A DNA stretch of 7,557 nt from Actinobacteria bacterium UBA5182 (GTDB taxonomy: Bacteria > Actinomycetota > UBA4738). This document shows, one piece after another, positions 1 to 5,795 of the stretch. Location of the stretch: NCBI GenBank assembly GCA_002413185.1, contig DHWM01000089.1, positions 1 through 7,557 of the forward strand, written 5' to 3'. Under the pieces are notes generated by a model. It was not told where the DNA came from and did no database searches. It saw nothing but the letters and a program-made list of their open reading frames with translations. The position numbers were made by a program, and so were the translations under genes. Within the stretch, counting starts at the first letter, position 1. Each line of letters opens with the position of its first letter.

Positions 1-312
1 AAGATGCGGCGGTCGGTCGACCTGATCCGGGGCCGGCACGTCGAGGATGCCCGCCGCATCCTCCATCTGTCGCCGCTCGGGCCGAACCGTACCCTGGTGA
101 AGATCCTGGATTCGGCCATCGCCAACGCCGAGCAGCGCCAAGCCATCCCGGAGAACCTGGTGGTGGCCAGGGCCTGGGTGGACGAGGGCCCCACGCTCAA
201 GAGGTTCCGTCCTCGGGCGCAGGGGAGGGCCACCCCGGTCCGCAAGCGGACCAGCCACGTCACCGTGGTCGTCGAGTCGTTGGGAGAGGTGGCGAGTGGG
301 ACACAAAGTTAA
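1..312 (+). CDS. rplV: 50S ribosomal protein L22 (uL22), 3' part
   Basis: This is the C-terminal 103 residues of L22, open at the left edge of the window. L22 binds 23S rRNA, and its long beta-hairpin lines the polypeptide exit tunnel, where macrolide-resistance changes map in other bacteria. Visible family landmarks are VDLIRGR near the start, the SAIANAE stretch, and the conserved block VDEGPTLKRFRPRAQGRA followed by KRTSHVTVVV. The ATG at position 4 is an internal methionine: family alignment puts VDLIRGR about 20 residues into the protein, and the frame is open through codon 1, so the true start lies upstream. The protein ends with a short tail after TVVVE. The last 17 bases overlap rpsC, suggesting coupled translation. 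Identification is very secure. Confidence 0.97.
   Translation, partial: KMRRSVDLIRGRHVEDARRILHLSPLGPNRTLVKILDSAIANAEQRQAIPENLVVARAWVDEGPTLKRFRPRAQGRATPVRKRTSHVTVVVESLGEVASGTQS
283..290 (+). promoter_or_regulatory. Shine-Dalgarno site for rpsC
   Basis: The purine-rich GGAGAGGT lies inside the 3' end of rplV, five bases before the GTG at 296. It supports that GTG as the rpsC start, which also yields the invariant S3 N-terminus MGHKVNP. Confidence 0.7.
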
Positions 313-1183
313 CCCGTACGGGTTCCGCCTGGGGATCATCTATCCGTGGAAGTCGAAGTGGTATGGGCGGAAGGACTACGCGCAGTCGCTGCACGAGGAC
401 GTGCAGATCCGCCGCTACATCACCACCAAGCTGACCCGGGCGGGCATCTCGAGCGTGGACATCGAACGCAAGGGCGACCAGATCCAGGTGTTCATCCGGA
501 CTGCCCGCCCCGGCATCGTCATCGGTCGCAAGGGCGCCGAGGTCGACCGGATCCGCAAGGACGTCGAGAAGCTCACCGGTAAGCGCGTCGACGTCAAGGT
601 GGAGGACATGAACCAGTCGGCGTCGGAGCTCCGTCCGGAGACGGACGCGGCCCTTCTGGCCCAGGGCACGGCCGAGCAGCTGGTGGGGCGGGTTTCGTTC
701 CGCCGGGCCATGCGCCGGACGGTCCAGACCGCCATGAAGTCGGGCGCGCTGGGCGTTCGAGTCCAGTGCGGTGGGCGGCTGGGCGGAGCCGAGATGTCCC
801 GCCGGGAGTGGTATCGGGAGGGACGCGTCCCGCTGCACACCCTGCGGGCGAAGATCGACTACGGCACCGCCGAGGCCAAGACCACGTTCGGGGTGATCGG
901 CGTCAAGGTGTGGGTCTACCACGGTGACGAGATCCCGGCGGAGGAGCGCAAGACCGAGCTGGCCCGGGCCCGGGCCCTGGCGGGCGTCCCCGCCGCCGGC
1001 GCGGGAGGCGCCTCCACCGGCGCGCTGATCACCGACGTCCGCGAGGTCGAAGGAGCCGTGCCGCTCCCACCCACCGAGACTCGCGAAGGGCGCGATGAGC
1101 CCGGGCGTCCTGCCCGGCCCCCCGCTGCCCGGCGTCCCGCCGGAGGCAGGCCGGCCCCCCGCAAGCCCGGAGGTCGTCCGTAG
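296..1183 (+). CDS. rpsC: 30S ribosomal protein S3 (uS3), long C-terminal tail
   Basis: S3 sits at the mRNA entry tunnel of the 30S head and contributes to mRNA unwinding. The 295-residue product starts with GTG and the canonical MGHKVNPYGFRLG. A type II KH domain follows, with its GRKG loop at residues 77-80, then the S3 C-terminal domain with the family signature beginning RLGGAEMSRREWYREGRVPL near residue 161. The conserved fold ends around residue 215. The last ~80 residues are a low-complexity tail, first Ala/Gly-rich and then Pro/Arg-rich (RPARPPAARRPAGGRP). S3 is about 230 residues in E. coli, and longer tailed forms are known in actinobacteria. The gene overlaps rplV by 17 bases and its stop directly abuts the rplP start. 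Identification is certain; the role of the tail is unknown. Confidence 0.98.
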   Translation: MGHKVNPYGFRLGIIYPWKSKWYGRKDYAQSLHEDVQIRRYITTKLTRAGISSVDIERKGDQIQVFIRTARPGIVIGRKGAEVDRIRKDVEKLTGKRVDVKVEDMNQSASELRPETDAALLAQGTAEQLVGRVSFRRAMRRTVQTAMKSGALGVRVQCGGRLGGAEMSRREWYREGRVPLHTLRAKIDYGTAEAKTTFGVIGVKVWVYHGDEIPAEERKTELARARALAGVPAAGAGGASTGALITDVREVEGAVPLPPTETREGRDEPGRPARPPAARRPAGGRPAPRKPGGRP

Positions 1184-1603
1184 ATGTTGCAGCCGAAGAA
1201 GGTCAAGCACCGCAAGCAACACCGCGGACGCATGCGCGGCCAGGCCAAGGGCGGCGGCGACGTGCACTTCGGCGACTACGGCTTGCTCGCGCTGGAGCCC
1301 GGATGGATCACCAACCGTCAGATCGAGGCGGCCCGAGTGGCCATGACCCGGCACATCAAGCGAGGCGGAAAGGTGTGGATCAACATCTTTCCCGACAAGC
1401 CCATCACCCACAAGCCGGCTGAGACGCGGATGGGCTCGGGCAAGGGCAACCCGGAGGGATGGGTCGCGGTGGTCAAGCCCGGCCGGGTCATGTTCGAGCT
1501 CTCCGGCGTGCCCGAGCCGCTGGCGCGTGAGGCCATCAGCCGCGCGGCCCACAAGCTGCCGATCCGCTCCAAGTTCATCGTCCGAACCGGGGTGGAGGAA
1601 TGA
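1184..1603 (+). CDS. rplP: 50S ribosomal protein L16 (uL16)
   Basis: L16 binds 23S rRNA near the A site and helps position tRNA in the peptidyl-transferase region. The 139-residue product has the usual family length. It opens with MLQPKKVKHRKQHRGRMRG, followed by the QIEAARVAMTR helix, the IFPDKPIT segment and the signature RMGSGKGNPEGWV at residues 82-94. Arg82 aligns with the E. coli L16 arginine that can be hydroxylated; whether it is modified here is unknown. The ATG follows the rpsC stop with no gap. A GGAGG at 1169-1173, within the rpsC tail, lies ten bases upstream and can serve as the ribosome site. The 3' end overlaps rpmC by four bases (ATGA). Confidence 0.98.
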   Translation: MLQPKKVKHRKQHRGRMRGQAKGGGDVHFGDYGLLALEPGWITNRQIEAARVAMTRHIKRGGKVWINIFPDKPITHKPAETRMGSGKGNPEGWVAVVKPGRVMFELSGVPEPLAREAISRAAHKLPIRSKFIVRTGVEE

Positions 1604-1968
1604 AGGCCCCGGAGCTCCGCGAGCTGATCGACGACGAGCTCCTGTCCCGTCTGGAGAGCCAGAAGGAGGAGCTGTTCAACCTTCGGTTCCAGTCGGCAAC
1701 GGGGCAGCTCGACAACCCCATGCGGATCAAGCAGGTCAGGCACGACATCGCCCGCATCCTGACGGTGCTGCGCAGCCGGCAGACAGAGGACGAGCTCCTC
1801 GAGGCCATCGCCGCGGCCGACCGTCAATCCCTGGAGGACCGCCGGGAGGCCATCGCCACCGGTGAGCTGAAGGGCACACCCCTCGGCGAGATCGAGGAAG
1901 ACGCGCTGATCGAACAGGAAGCGGCCGCGGGGGCGACCGCCGTACCGGCGGAGGAGGCTGGAGAATGA
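1600..1968 (+). CDS. rpmC: 50S ribosomal protein L29 (uL29) with acidic C-terminal extension
   Basis: L29 is a small two-helix protein near the rim of the exit tunnel, beside L23. The first ~61 residues are a complete L29 core: MKAPELRELIDDELLSRL, then KEELFNLRFQSATGQLDNP, then a second helix through RHDIARILTVLRSRQ. Typical L29 ends about here (60-77 residues), but this frame continues to 122. The extra ~61 residues contain 18 Asp/Glu against 4 Arg/Lys and become Ala/Glu-rich at the end (PAEEAGE). The extension is in frame, keeps GC-rich third positions, and ends in an ATGA overlap with rpsQ, so it does not look like a readthrough artefact. The start overlaps the rplP stop by four bases. GGAGG at 1594-1598 is only one base from the ATG, so reinitiation after rplP is likely. 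The function of the tail is unknown. Confidence 0.96.
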   Translation: MKAPELRELIDDELLSRLESQKEELFNLRFQSATGQLDNPMRIKQVRHDIARILTVLRSRQTEDELLEAIAAADRQSLEDRREAIATGELKGTPLGEIEEDALIEQEAAAGATAVPAEEAGE

Positions 1969-2255
1969 GCCAGGACCGGGCCGACCTTCAGCAGGACGAG
2001 CAGCAGCGGGCCCGCCGCAAGCTCCGCACCGGCGTGGTCGTCTCCGACGCCATGGAGAAGACCGTGGTGGTGCGGATCTCCACCCAGGTCCGCCATCCCA
2101 TGTACGGCAAGATCGTGCGGCGTTCGACCAAGCTTCAGGCGCACGACGAGGCCCACGATGCCCACGTCGGCGACACGGTCCGGTTGATGGAGACTCGACC
2201 CCTGTCGAAGACGAAACGATGGCGAGTGGTCGAAGTGCTGGAGAGGGCGAAGTAG
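1965..2255 (+). CDS. rpsQ: 30S ribosomal protein S17 (uS17)
   Basis: S17 is an early-assembling OB-fold protein that binds 16S rRNA in the 30S body. The 96-residue product has an N-terminal extension of about 18 polar, charged residues (MSQDRADLQQDEQQRARR). The core follows from RTGVVVSDAMEKTVVV, with RHPMYGKIVRRSTKL and the family signature GDTVRLMETRPLS at residues 69-81, then KTKRW. E. coli S17 is 84 residues, so only the N-terminus is longer. The ATG overlaps the rpmC stop by four bases, and AGGAGG at 1952-1957 gives a good ribosome site seven bases upstream, supporting this start. Six bases separate its stop from rplN. Identification is certain. Confidence 0.97.
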   Translation: MSQDRADLQQDEQQRARRKLRTGVVVSDAMEKTVVVRISTQVRHPMYGKIVRRSTKLQAHDEAHDAHVGDTVRLMETRPLSKTKRWRVVEVLERAK

Positions 2256-2261
2256 CTCACC

Positions 2262-2630
2262 ATGATCCAGCAGGAGACGAGGTGCCGGGTGGCGGACAAC
2301 ACGGGGGCCAAGGAGGTCCTGTGCATCCGCGTGCTCGGGGGCTCGGGAAGACGGTACGCGAGCCTGGGGGACATCATCGTCGGCTCCGTGAAGGATGCCC
2401 TTCCCGGCGGGGGTGTGAAGAAGGGTGAGGTTGTGAGGGCTGTGGTGGTTCGAACGGCCAAGGAGCGGCGCCGCCCCGACGGCTCCTACATCAAGTTCGA
2501 CGACAACGCGGTGGTGCTGATCAACGAGCAGCGGAACCCGCGGGGGACCCGCATCTTCGGGCCGGTGGCCCGGGAGCTTCGGGAGAAGCGGTTCATGAAG
2601 ATCATCTCGCTGGCCCCGGAGGTGCTGTGA
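2262..2630 (+). CDS. rplN: 50S ribosomal protein L14 (uL14)
   Basis: L14 binds 23S rRNA at the subunit interface, contacts L19 and contributes to the inter-subunit bridge with 16S helix 44; in other bacteria it is also the docking site of the silencing factor RsfS. The 122-residue product has exactly the usual length. It starts MIQQETRCRVADNTGAKE, continues with CIRVLGGSGRRYASLGD, and carries the conserved central part VVRAVVVRTAKERRRPDGSY and the C-terminus RGTRIFGPVARELREK followed by ISLAPEVL. The sequence is strongly actinobacterial in style. The start has no close Shine-Dalgarno: the nearest purine run, GGAGAGGG at 2240-2247, is 14 bases away. Coupling to rpsQ six bases upstream probably helps. 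It is the classical first gene of the spc operon, but no promoter is recognisable in the six-base gap. Confidence 0.98.
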   Translation: MIQQETRCRVADNTGAKEVLCIRVLGGSGRRYASLGDIIVGSVKDALPGGGVKKGEVVRAVVVRTAKERRRPDGSYIKFDDNAVVLINEQRNPRGTRIFGPVARELREKRFMKIISLAPEVL

Positions 2631-2634
2631 GCAG

Positions 2635-2970
2635 ATGGCGACCGTGAGCATCCGCAAGAACGATGAGGTCCAGGTGATCTCCGGCAAGGACCGCGGGAAG
2701 CGCGGGCGGGTCGTCAACGTCCTGCCCGGCGACAACCGCGTCATGGTGGAGGGCGTGGCCCGGGCCAAGAAGCACACCCGGACCGGTGGGAAGCGATCTC
2801 GCGGGGGGAGCCAGCTGCAGCAGGGCGGGATCATCGACACCGAGCTGTTCATCGACCTCTCGAACGTGCAGTTGGTGTGCCGGAGCTGTGGGAAGCCGAC
2901 CCGGATCGGGCACCGGATAGAAGGCGGCGTCAAGGCGAGGATCTGCCGGCGTTGCGAATCGGAGACGTAG
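2635..2970 (+). CDS. rplX: 50S ribosomal protein L24 (uL24), four-cysteine form
   Basis: L24 is an assembly initiator that binds the 5' end of 23S rRNA and sits near the tunnel exit. The 111-residue product begins with a short basic lead, then the KOW motif around residues 15-41 (SGKDRGKRGRVVNVLPGDN). The C-terminal part is VCRSCGKPTRIGHRI, then ARICRRCESE. Cysteines at 82, 85, 104 and 107 form two CxxC knuckles, matching the zinc-ribbon-like ('C+') version of L24 known in some bacteria; many homologues lack these cysteines. GGAGGT at 2618-2623, inside the end of rplN, lies 11 bases before the ATG. The gap from rplN is four bases, and the stop abuts the rplE ATG. Identification is certain; zinc binding is inferred. 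Confidence 0.97.
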   Translation: MATVSIRKNDEVQVISGKDRGKRGRVVNVLPGDNRVMVEGVARAKKHTRTGGKRSRGGSQLQQGGIIDTELFIDLSNVQLVCRSCGKPTRIGHRIEGGVKARICRRCESET

Positions 2971-3660
2971 ATGGCCGACCAGGAACCCCAAACGACCACG
3001 GATGCGGCCGAGACGCCCCAGGCCCCCGACGCCGCCAAGCGCACGCCCCGAGGCGGCCGTACCGGCGCCGCCGCTCCTCCTCCGCGGCTGAAGCAGATCT
3101 ATGAGCGTGAGATCCTGCCGGCGCTCCAGCGCAAGCTGGACATGCCGAACCCGATGCGGGTGCCGCGCCTGGAGAAGATCGTGGTGAACATGGGGGTCGG
3201 AGAGGCCGTCCGCGACGCCAAGCTGCTCGACGCGGCCGTCGAGGACCTCGCGCTCATCACCGGCCAGAAGCCCGCCGTGACCAGGGCGCGCAAGTCCATC
3301 GCGGCGTTCAAGCTGCGGGCCGGCATGAGCATCGGGGCGAAGGTCACCCTGCGCGGATCGCGGATGTGGGAGTTCCTGGACCGCCTGCTCTCCACGGCGC
3401 TGCCCCGGATCCGGGACTTCCGAGGCCTCAGCCCCGACGCCTTCGACGGCGGCGGCAATTATTCCATCGGGGTCACCGAGCAGTTGATCTTCCCCGAGAT
3501 CGACTACGACAAGGTCCAGAAGGTCCGGGGGATGGACATCACCATCGTGACCACGGCCGAGGACGACGAGGAGGCTCTGGCGCTCCTGCGGGCGCTCGGA
3601 TTCCCCTTCGCCGGGATACCCGTCTCCACTCCGGGCACGGCCACGGCGGCGGCAGGGTAA
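2971..3660 (+). CDS. rplE: 50S ribosomal protein L5 (uL5), N-terminally extended
   Basis: L5 binds 5S rRNA in the central protuberance and contacts P-site tRNA and S13. The product is 229 residues, against about 180 in E. coli. The L5 core starts near residue 38 (PRLKQIYEREILPAL) and includes PRLEKIVVNMGVGEA, the ITGQKPAVTRARKSIAAFKL segment, RIRDFRGLSPDAFDG, and GNYSIGVTEQLIFPEID. Residues 1-37 are a Thr/Ala/Pro-rich, probably disordered leader, and a short Ala/Gly/Thr tail follows the core. I chose this ATG because it directly follows the rplX stop, GGAGA at 2961-2965 sits five bases upstream, and there is no in-frame ATG near the core start. A shorter product from a non-ATG codon cannot be excluded. 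The L5 identity is certain. Confidence 0.97.
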   Translation: MADQEPQTTTDAAETPQAPDAAKRTPRGGRTGAAAPPPRLKQIYEREILPALQRKLDMPNPMRVPRLEKIVVNMGVGEAVRDAKLLDAAVEDLALITGQKPAVTRARKSIAAFKLRAGMSIGAKVTLRGSRMWEFLDRLLSTALPRIRDFRGLSPDAFDGGGNYSIGVTEQLIFPEIDYDKVQKVRGMDITIVTTAEDDEEALALLRALGFPFAGIPVSTPGTATAAAG

Positions 3661-3674
3661 GCGGAAGGCTCAGC

Positions 3675-3679
3675 GGAGG
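3675..3679 (+). promoter_or_regulatory. Shine-Dalgarno site for rpsZ
   Basis: GGAGG seven bases before the ATG at 3687. It decides the start, because the reading frame itself stays open far upstream inside rplE. Confidence 0.8.
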
Positions 3680-3686
3680 AACGAAG

Positions 3687-3875
3687 ATGGCGAAGAAGGC
3701 ACTGGTCGAGAAGCAGCAGCGGGCGGGCCGGAAGTTTCGGGTCCGGTCCTATACACGCTGCGCGCGGTGTGGACGGCAGCGGGCGGTATTCCGCCGGTTC
3801 ATGCTGTGCCGCATCTGTTTTCGGGAACTGGCGCACGCGGGAGAGATCCCCGGCGTGACCAAGGCGTCGTGGTGA
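3687..3875 (+). CDS. rpsZ: 30S ribosomal protein S14 type Z (uS14, zinc-binding)
   Basis: S14 is a late-assembling protein of the 30S head. This is the short zinc form, 62 residues, against about 100 for the zinc-free form. It starts MAKKALVEKQQ and has FRVRSYTRCARCGRQRAV, LCRICFRELAHAGEIPG and ends KASW. Two CxxC pairs, at 25/28 and 41/44, form the zinc knuckle. The start is clear: a strong GGAGG at 3675-3679 lies seven bases before the ATG and the N-terminus is canonical. The open frame continues upstream through rplE, but that part is not S14. The gene is also called rpsN in many annotations. Gaps are 26 bases to rplE and 13 to rpsH. Some actinobacteria carry a zinc-free paralogue elsewhere under Zur control; none is visible here. 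Confidence 0.97.
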   Translation: MAKKALVEKQQRAGRKFRVRSYTRCARCGRQRAVFRRFMLCRICFRELAHAGEIPGVTKASW

Positions 3876-3888
3876 GGGGCTGATTCGC

Positions 3889-4287
3889 ATGGTCATGACC
3901 GATCCCATCGCCGACATGCTGACCCGGCTCAGGAACGCCGCCATGGCGCACCAGGACGAGGTCCTGATGCCCGCCTCCTCGGTCAAGCAGCGCATCGCGG
4001 AGATCCTGGCCCGCGAAGGGTACGTGGGCGAGACGGCGCTGGACGGCGAGGGCAAGGACCGCACCATCACCATCCGGCTGAAGTACGGCCCCAAGCGGGA
4101 GCCCACCATCACGGGACTGAAACGGGTATCGAAGCCCGGGCGCCGGGTGTACGCGGCGAAGGACGAGATCCCCCGGGTGCTGGGTGGGCTCGGCATCGCT
4201 ATCCTTTCCACCTCCAAAGGCCTACTCACCGACCGCCAGGCAAAGAAGCAGGGCGTCGGCGGCGAAGTCCTGGCCTACATCTGGTAA
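3889..4287 (+). CDS. rpsH: 30S ribosomal protein S8 (uS8)
   Basis: S8 binds 16S rRNA helix 21 and organises the central domain; in E. coli it also represses the spc operon by binding a similar fold in the rplE-region mRNA. The 132-residue product is normal length: MVMTDPIADMLTRLRNA at the start, a GYVGE turn, TGLKRVSKPGRRVY, and the C-terminal signature GIAILSTSKGLLTDRQAK at residues 102-119. It ends EVLAYIW. Two in-frame ATGs, 3889 and 3895, are possible. GAGGGG at 3874-3879 lies nine bases before the first and fifteen before the second, so I prefer 3889. I saw no obvious copy of the E. coli S8 operator near rplX/rplE, so autoregulation here is unproven. Confidence 0.97.
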   Translation: MVMTDPIADMLTRLRNAAMAHQDEVLMPASSVKQRIAEILAREGYVGETALDGEGKDRTITIRLKYGPKREPTITGLKRVSKPGRRVYAAKDEIPRVLGGLGIAILSTSKGLLTDRQAKKQGVGGEVLAYIW

Positions 4288-4300
4288 TCGGCAGGCGCCC

Positions 4301-4846
4301 ATGTCACGGATCGGCAGACAACCCATCACCATCCCCTCCGGCGTGGACCTGCGCGTCGATGGCTCGCGGGTCACCGTGAAGGGACCTCGCGGGACGCTCG
4401 AGCAGAGCTTCCATCCCGACATGCGGCTGGTCCTCCAGGACGGGAGCCTCCGGGTCGAACGCCCCACCGACGAGCGGCAGCACCGATCCCTCCACGGGCT
4501 CACCCGCACGCTGATCGCGAACATGGTGGAGGGCGTGACGAACGGGTTCGAAAAGCGCCTCGAGATCGTGGGCGTCGGCTACCGCGCAGCGTTGAAGGGC
4601 TCCGACCTGGAGATGGCGCTGGGCTTTTCTCATTCGGTGCCGTTCCCAGCTCCCCAGGGCATCGAGTTCGAGGTCCCCGCGCCCAACCGGATCACGATCA
4701 GAGGGATCGACAAGCAGCTGGTCGGCGAGGTCGCCGCGGAGATCCGAAAGATCCGCAAGCCCGAGCCGTACAAGGGCAAGGGGATCCGGTACGAAGGCGA
4801 GTACGTGCGCAAGAAGGCCGGCAAGGCAGCGAAGGGAGCGGCGTGA
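4301..4846 (+). CDS. rplF: 50S ribosomal protein L6 (uL6)
   Basis: L6 binds 23S rRNA near the sarcin-ricin loop, close to the elongation-factor site. The 181-residue product fits the family length. It starts MSRIGRQPITIPSGV and has VKGPRGTL, then GVGYRAAL with LGFSHSV, and the conserved C-terminal signature PEPYKGKGIRYEGEYVRKKA from about residue 154. Two tandem L6 folds are expected, with the join around residues 80-85. The frame is open upstream inside rpsH, but the canonical MSRIG start at 4301 is clearly right. There is no strong Shine-Dalgarno: the 13-base gap holds only a weak GGCAGG-like run, so coupling to rpsH translation is probable. Its stop TGA overlaps the rplR ATG by one base. 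Confidence 0.97.
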   Translation: MSRIGRQPITIPSGVDLRVDGSRVTVKGPRGTLEQSFHPDMRLVLQDGSLRVERPTDERQHRSLHGLTRTLIANMVEGVTNGFEKRLEIVGVGYRAALKGSDLEMALGFSHSVPFPAPQGIEFEVPAPNRITIRGIDKQLVGEVAAEIRKIRKPEPYKGKGIRYEGEYVRKKAGKAAKGAA

Positions 4847-5193
4847 TGCGGGCGGAGATCAAGCGAGGTGCCCGGATCCGTCGCCACGGCCGGGTTCGGA
4901 AGAAGGTCCAGGGAACCGCGGAGCGGCCCCGCCTGGCGGTGTACCGTTCCAACCGTCACATCTACGCCCAGCTCGTGGACGACCGTGCGGCCCGAACGGT
5001 TGCGGCCGCCTCGGACGCGGGCGTCACCGAAGGGCACAAGTCGGACCGGGCCAAGAGGGTCGGGCAGCAGCTGGCCGAACGGGCGAAGGCGGCCGGTGTC
5101 CAGAACGCCGTGTTCGATCGTGGCGGAAGGCTGTACCACGGACGGGTACAGGCGCTGGCCGAAGGCGCTCGTGAGGGAGGACTGAGGATTTGA
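4846..5193 (+). CDS. rplR: 50S ribosomal protein L18 (uL18)
   Basis: L18 binds 5S rRNA and helps tie it, with L5, into the central protuberance. The product is 115 residues from the ATG at 4846. Visible family elements are the basic RHGRVRKKVQGTAERPRLAVY, RSNRHIYAQLVDD, the LAERAKAAGV helix, VFDRGGRLYHGRVQALAEGA and the terminal REGGLRI. Start choice: ATG 4846 overlaps the rplF stop in a TGATG junction, and GGGAG at 4834-4838 is seven bases upstream. The in-frame GTG at 4843 would add one residue and is only four bases from that site, so it is less likely. The 3' end overlaps the rpsE start by four bases. Confidence 0.96.
   Translation: MRAEIKRGARIRRHGRVRKKVQGTAERPRLAVYRSNRHIYAQLVDDRAARTVAAASDAGVTEGHKSDRAKRVGQQLAERAKAAGVQNAVFDRGGRLYHGRVQALAEGAREGGLRI
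5175..5181 (+). promoter_or_regulatory. Shine-Dalgarno site for rpsE
   Basis: GGGAGGA ending eight bases before the TTG at 5190. It supports a TTG start for rpsE, where no ATG is available. Confidence 0.65.
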
Positions 5194-5795
5194 GCCAGAG
5201 ACGGTACGACTCGCAGGCCGAGCGGAGCCCATACGAGGAGCGGGTGGTCGCCATCAACCGGGTGGCCAAGGTGGTCAAGGGTGGCCGGCGGTTCAGCTTC
5301 ACCGCGCTCGTGGTGGTGGGTGACGGGGCCGGCCGGGTCGGCGTCGGCTACGGCAAGGCCAAGGAGGTGCCGGCCGCCATCCAAAAGGGCGTCGAGGAAG
5401 CGAAGAAGGCCATGTTCCAGGTGCCCATGATGGGGACCACCATCCCGCACGAGGTGATCGGTGAGGACAGCGCCGGCAGGGTGCTCCTGAAGCCCGCCGC
5501 GCCGGGAACCGGCGTCATCGCCGGGGGCCCGGTCCGCGCCGTGATCGAGGCCGCCGGGATCAAGGACATCCTGTCGAAGTCACTGGGCTCGGGGAACCCC
5601 ATCAACATCGTCAACGCGGTCATCACCGGGCTGCGTTCCCTGCGCCTCCCGGCGGAGATCGCGCGGCTCCGCGGCCTGGAGATCAACGAGGTGGCGCCCA
5701 GACCGATGGTCGACGCCGTGGCGGAGGCGGACGAGACGCTCAGGGCTCGTCGGGCGGAGAAGGACCTGGAGGAGGATCAAGGTGGCGCAGCTTAA
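5190..5795 (+). CDS. rpsE: 30S ribosomal protein S5 (uS5), TTG start
   Basis: S5 lies at the mRNA entry site and in the accuracy centre with S4; spectinomycin-resistance and ram changes map to it in other bacteria. The 201-residue product starts at TTG 5190, overlapping the rplR stop as TTGA. No in-frame ATG exists before the core, and GGGAGGA at 5175-5181 supplies a good ribosome site. An N-terminal ~16-residue lead precedes EERVVAINRVAKVVKGGRRF (spectinomycin-loop region near residues 26-35). The S5 signature follows (GRVGVGYGKAKEVP), then PHEVIG, KPAAPGTGVIAGG at 101-113 and SLGSGNPINIVNA. The C-terminus carries an acidic tail (AEKDLEEDQGGAA), making it longer than the E. coli protein (about 167). 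The last 14 bases overlap rpmD. Confidence 0.97.
   Translation: MSQRRYDSQAERSPYEERVVAINRVAKVVKGGRRFSFTALVVVGDGAGRVGVGYGKAKEVPAAIQKGVEEAKKAMFQVPMMGTTIPHEVIGEDSAGRVLLKPAAPGTGVIAGGPVRAVIEAAGIKDILSKSLGSGNPINIVNAVITGLRSLRLPAEIARLRGLEINEVAPRPMVDAVAEADETLRARRAEKDLEEDQGGAA
5768..5776 (+). promoter_or_regulatory. Shine-Dalgarno site for rpmD
   Basis: GGAGGAGGA within the 3' end of rpsE, close to ideal, about six bases before the GTG at 5782. It fixes the rpmD start at that GTG, inside rpsE. Confidence 0.75.

Noticed and set aside
4..6. ATG at position 4 as the rplV start
   Set aside because: The conserved VDLIRGR block that immediately follows belongs about 20 residues into L22, so the true start is upstream of the window.
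1085..1180. GC-rich repeat-like stretch of CCCGG and GGCCGG units
   Set aside because: It encodes the Pro/Arg/Gly tail of S3; the repetitiveness follows from the amino-acid composition and is not a tandem repeat with a fixed unit.
260..1552. Long minus-strand open frame (430 codons) opposite rpsC and rplP
   Set aside because: Its translation is low-complexity Gly/Ala/Arg/Leu/His-rich with no family resemblance. It is the usual antisense shadow in GC-rich DNA opposite two certain genes.
2600..3000. S8-binding translational operator like that of the E. coli spc operon
   Set aside because: I saw no clear helix-21-like fold near the rplX-rplE junction by eye. A covariance-model search would be needed.
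1824..3044. Minus-strand open frame (406 codons) opposite rpmC to rplE
   Set aside because: It spans five well-supported ribosomal genes; no domain or start signal is recognisable.
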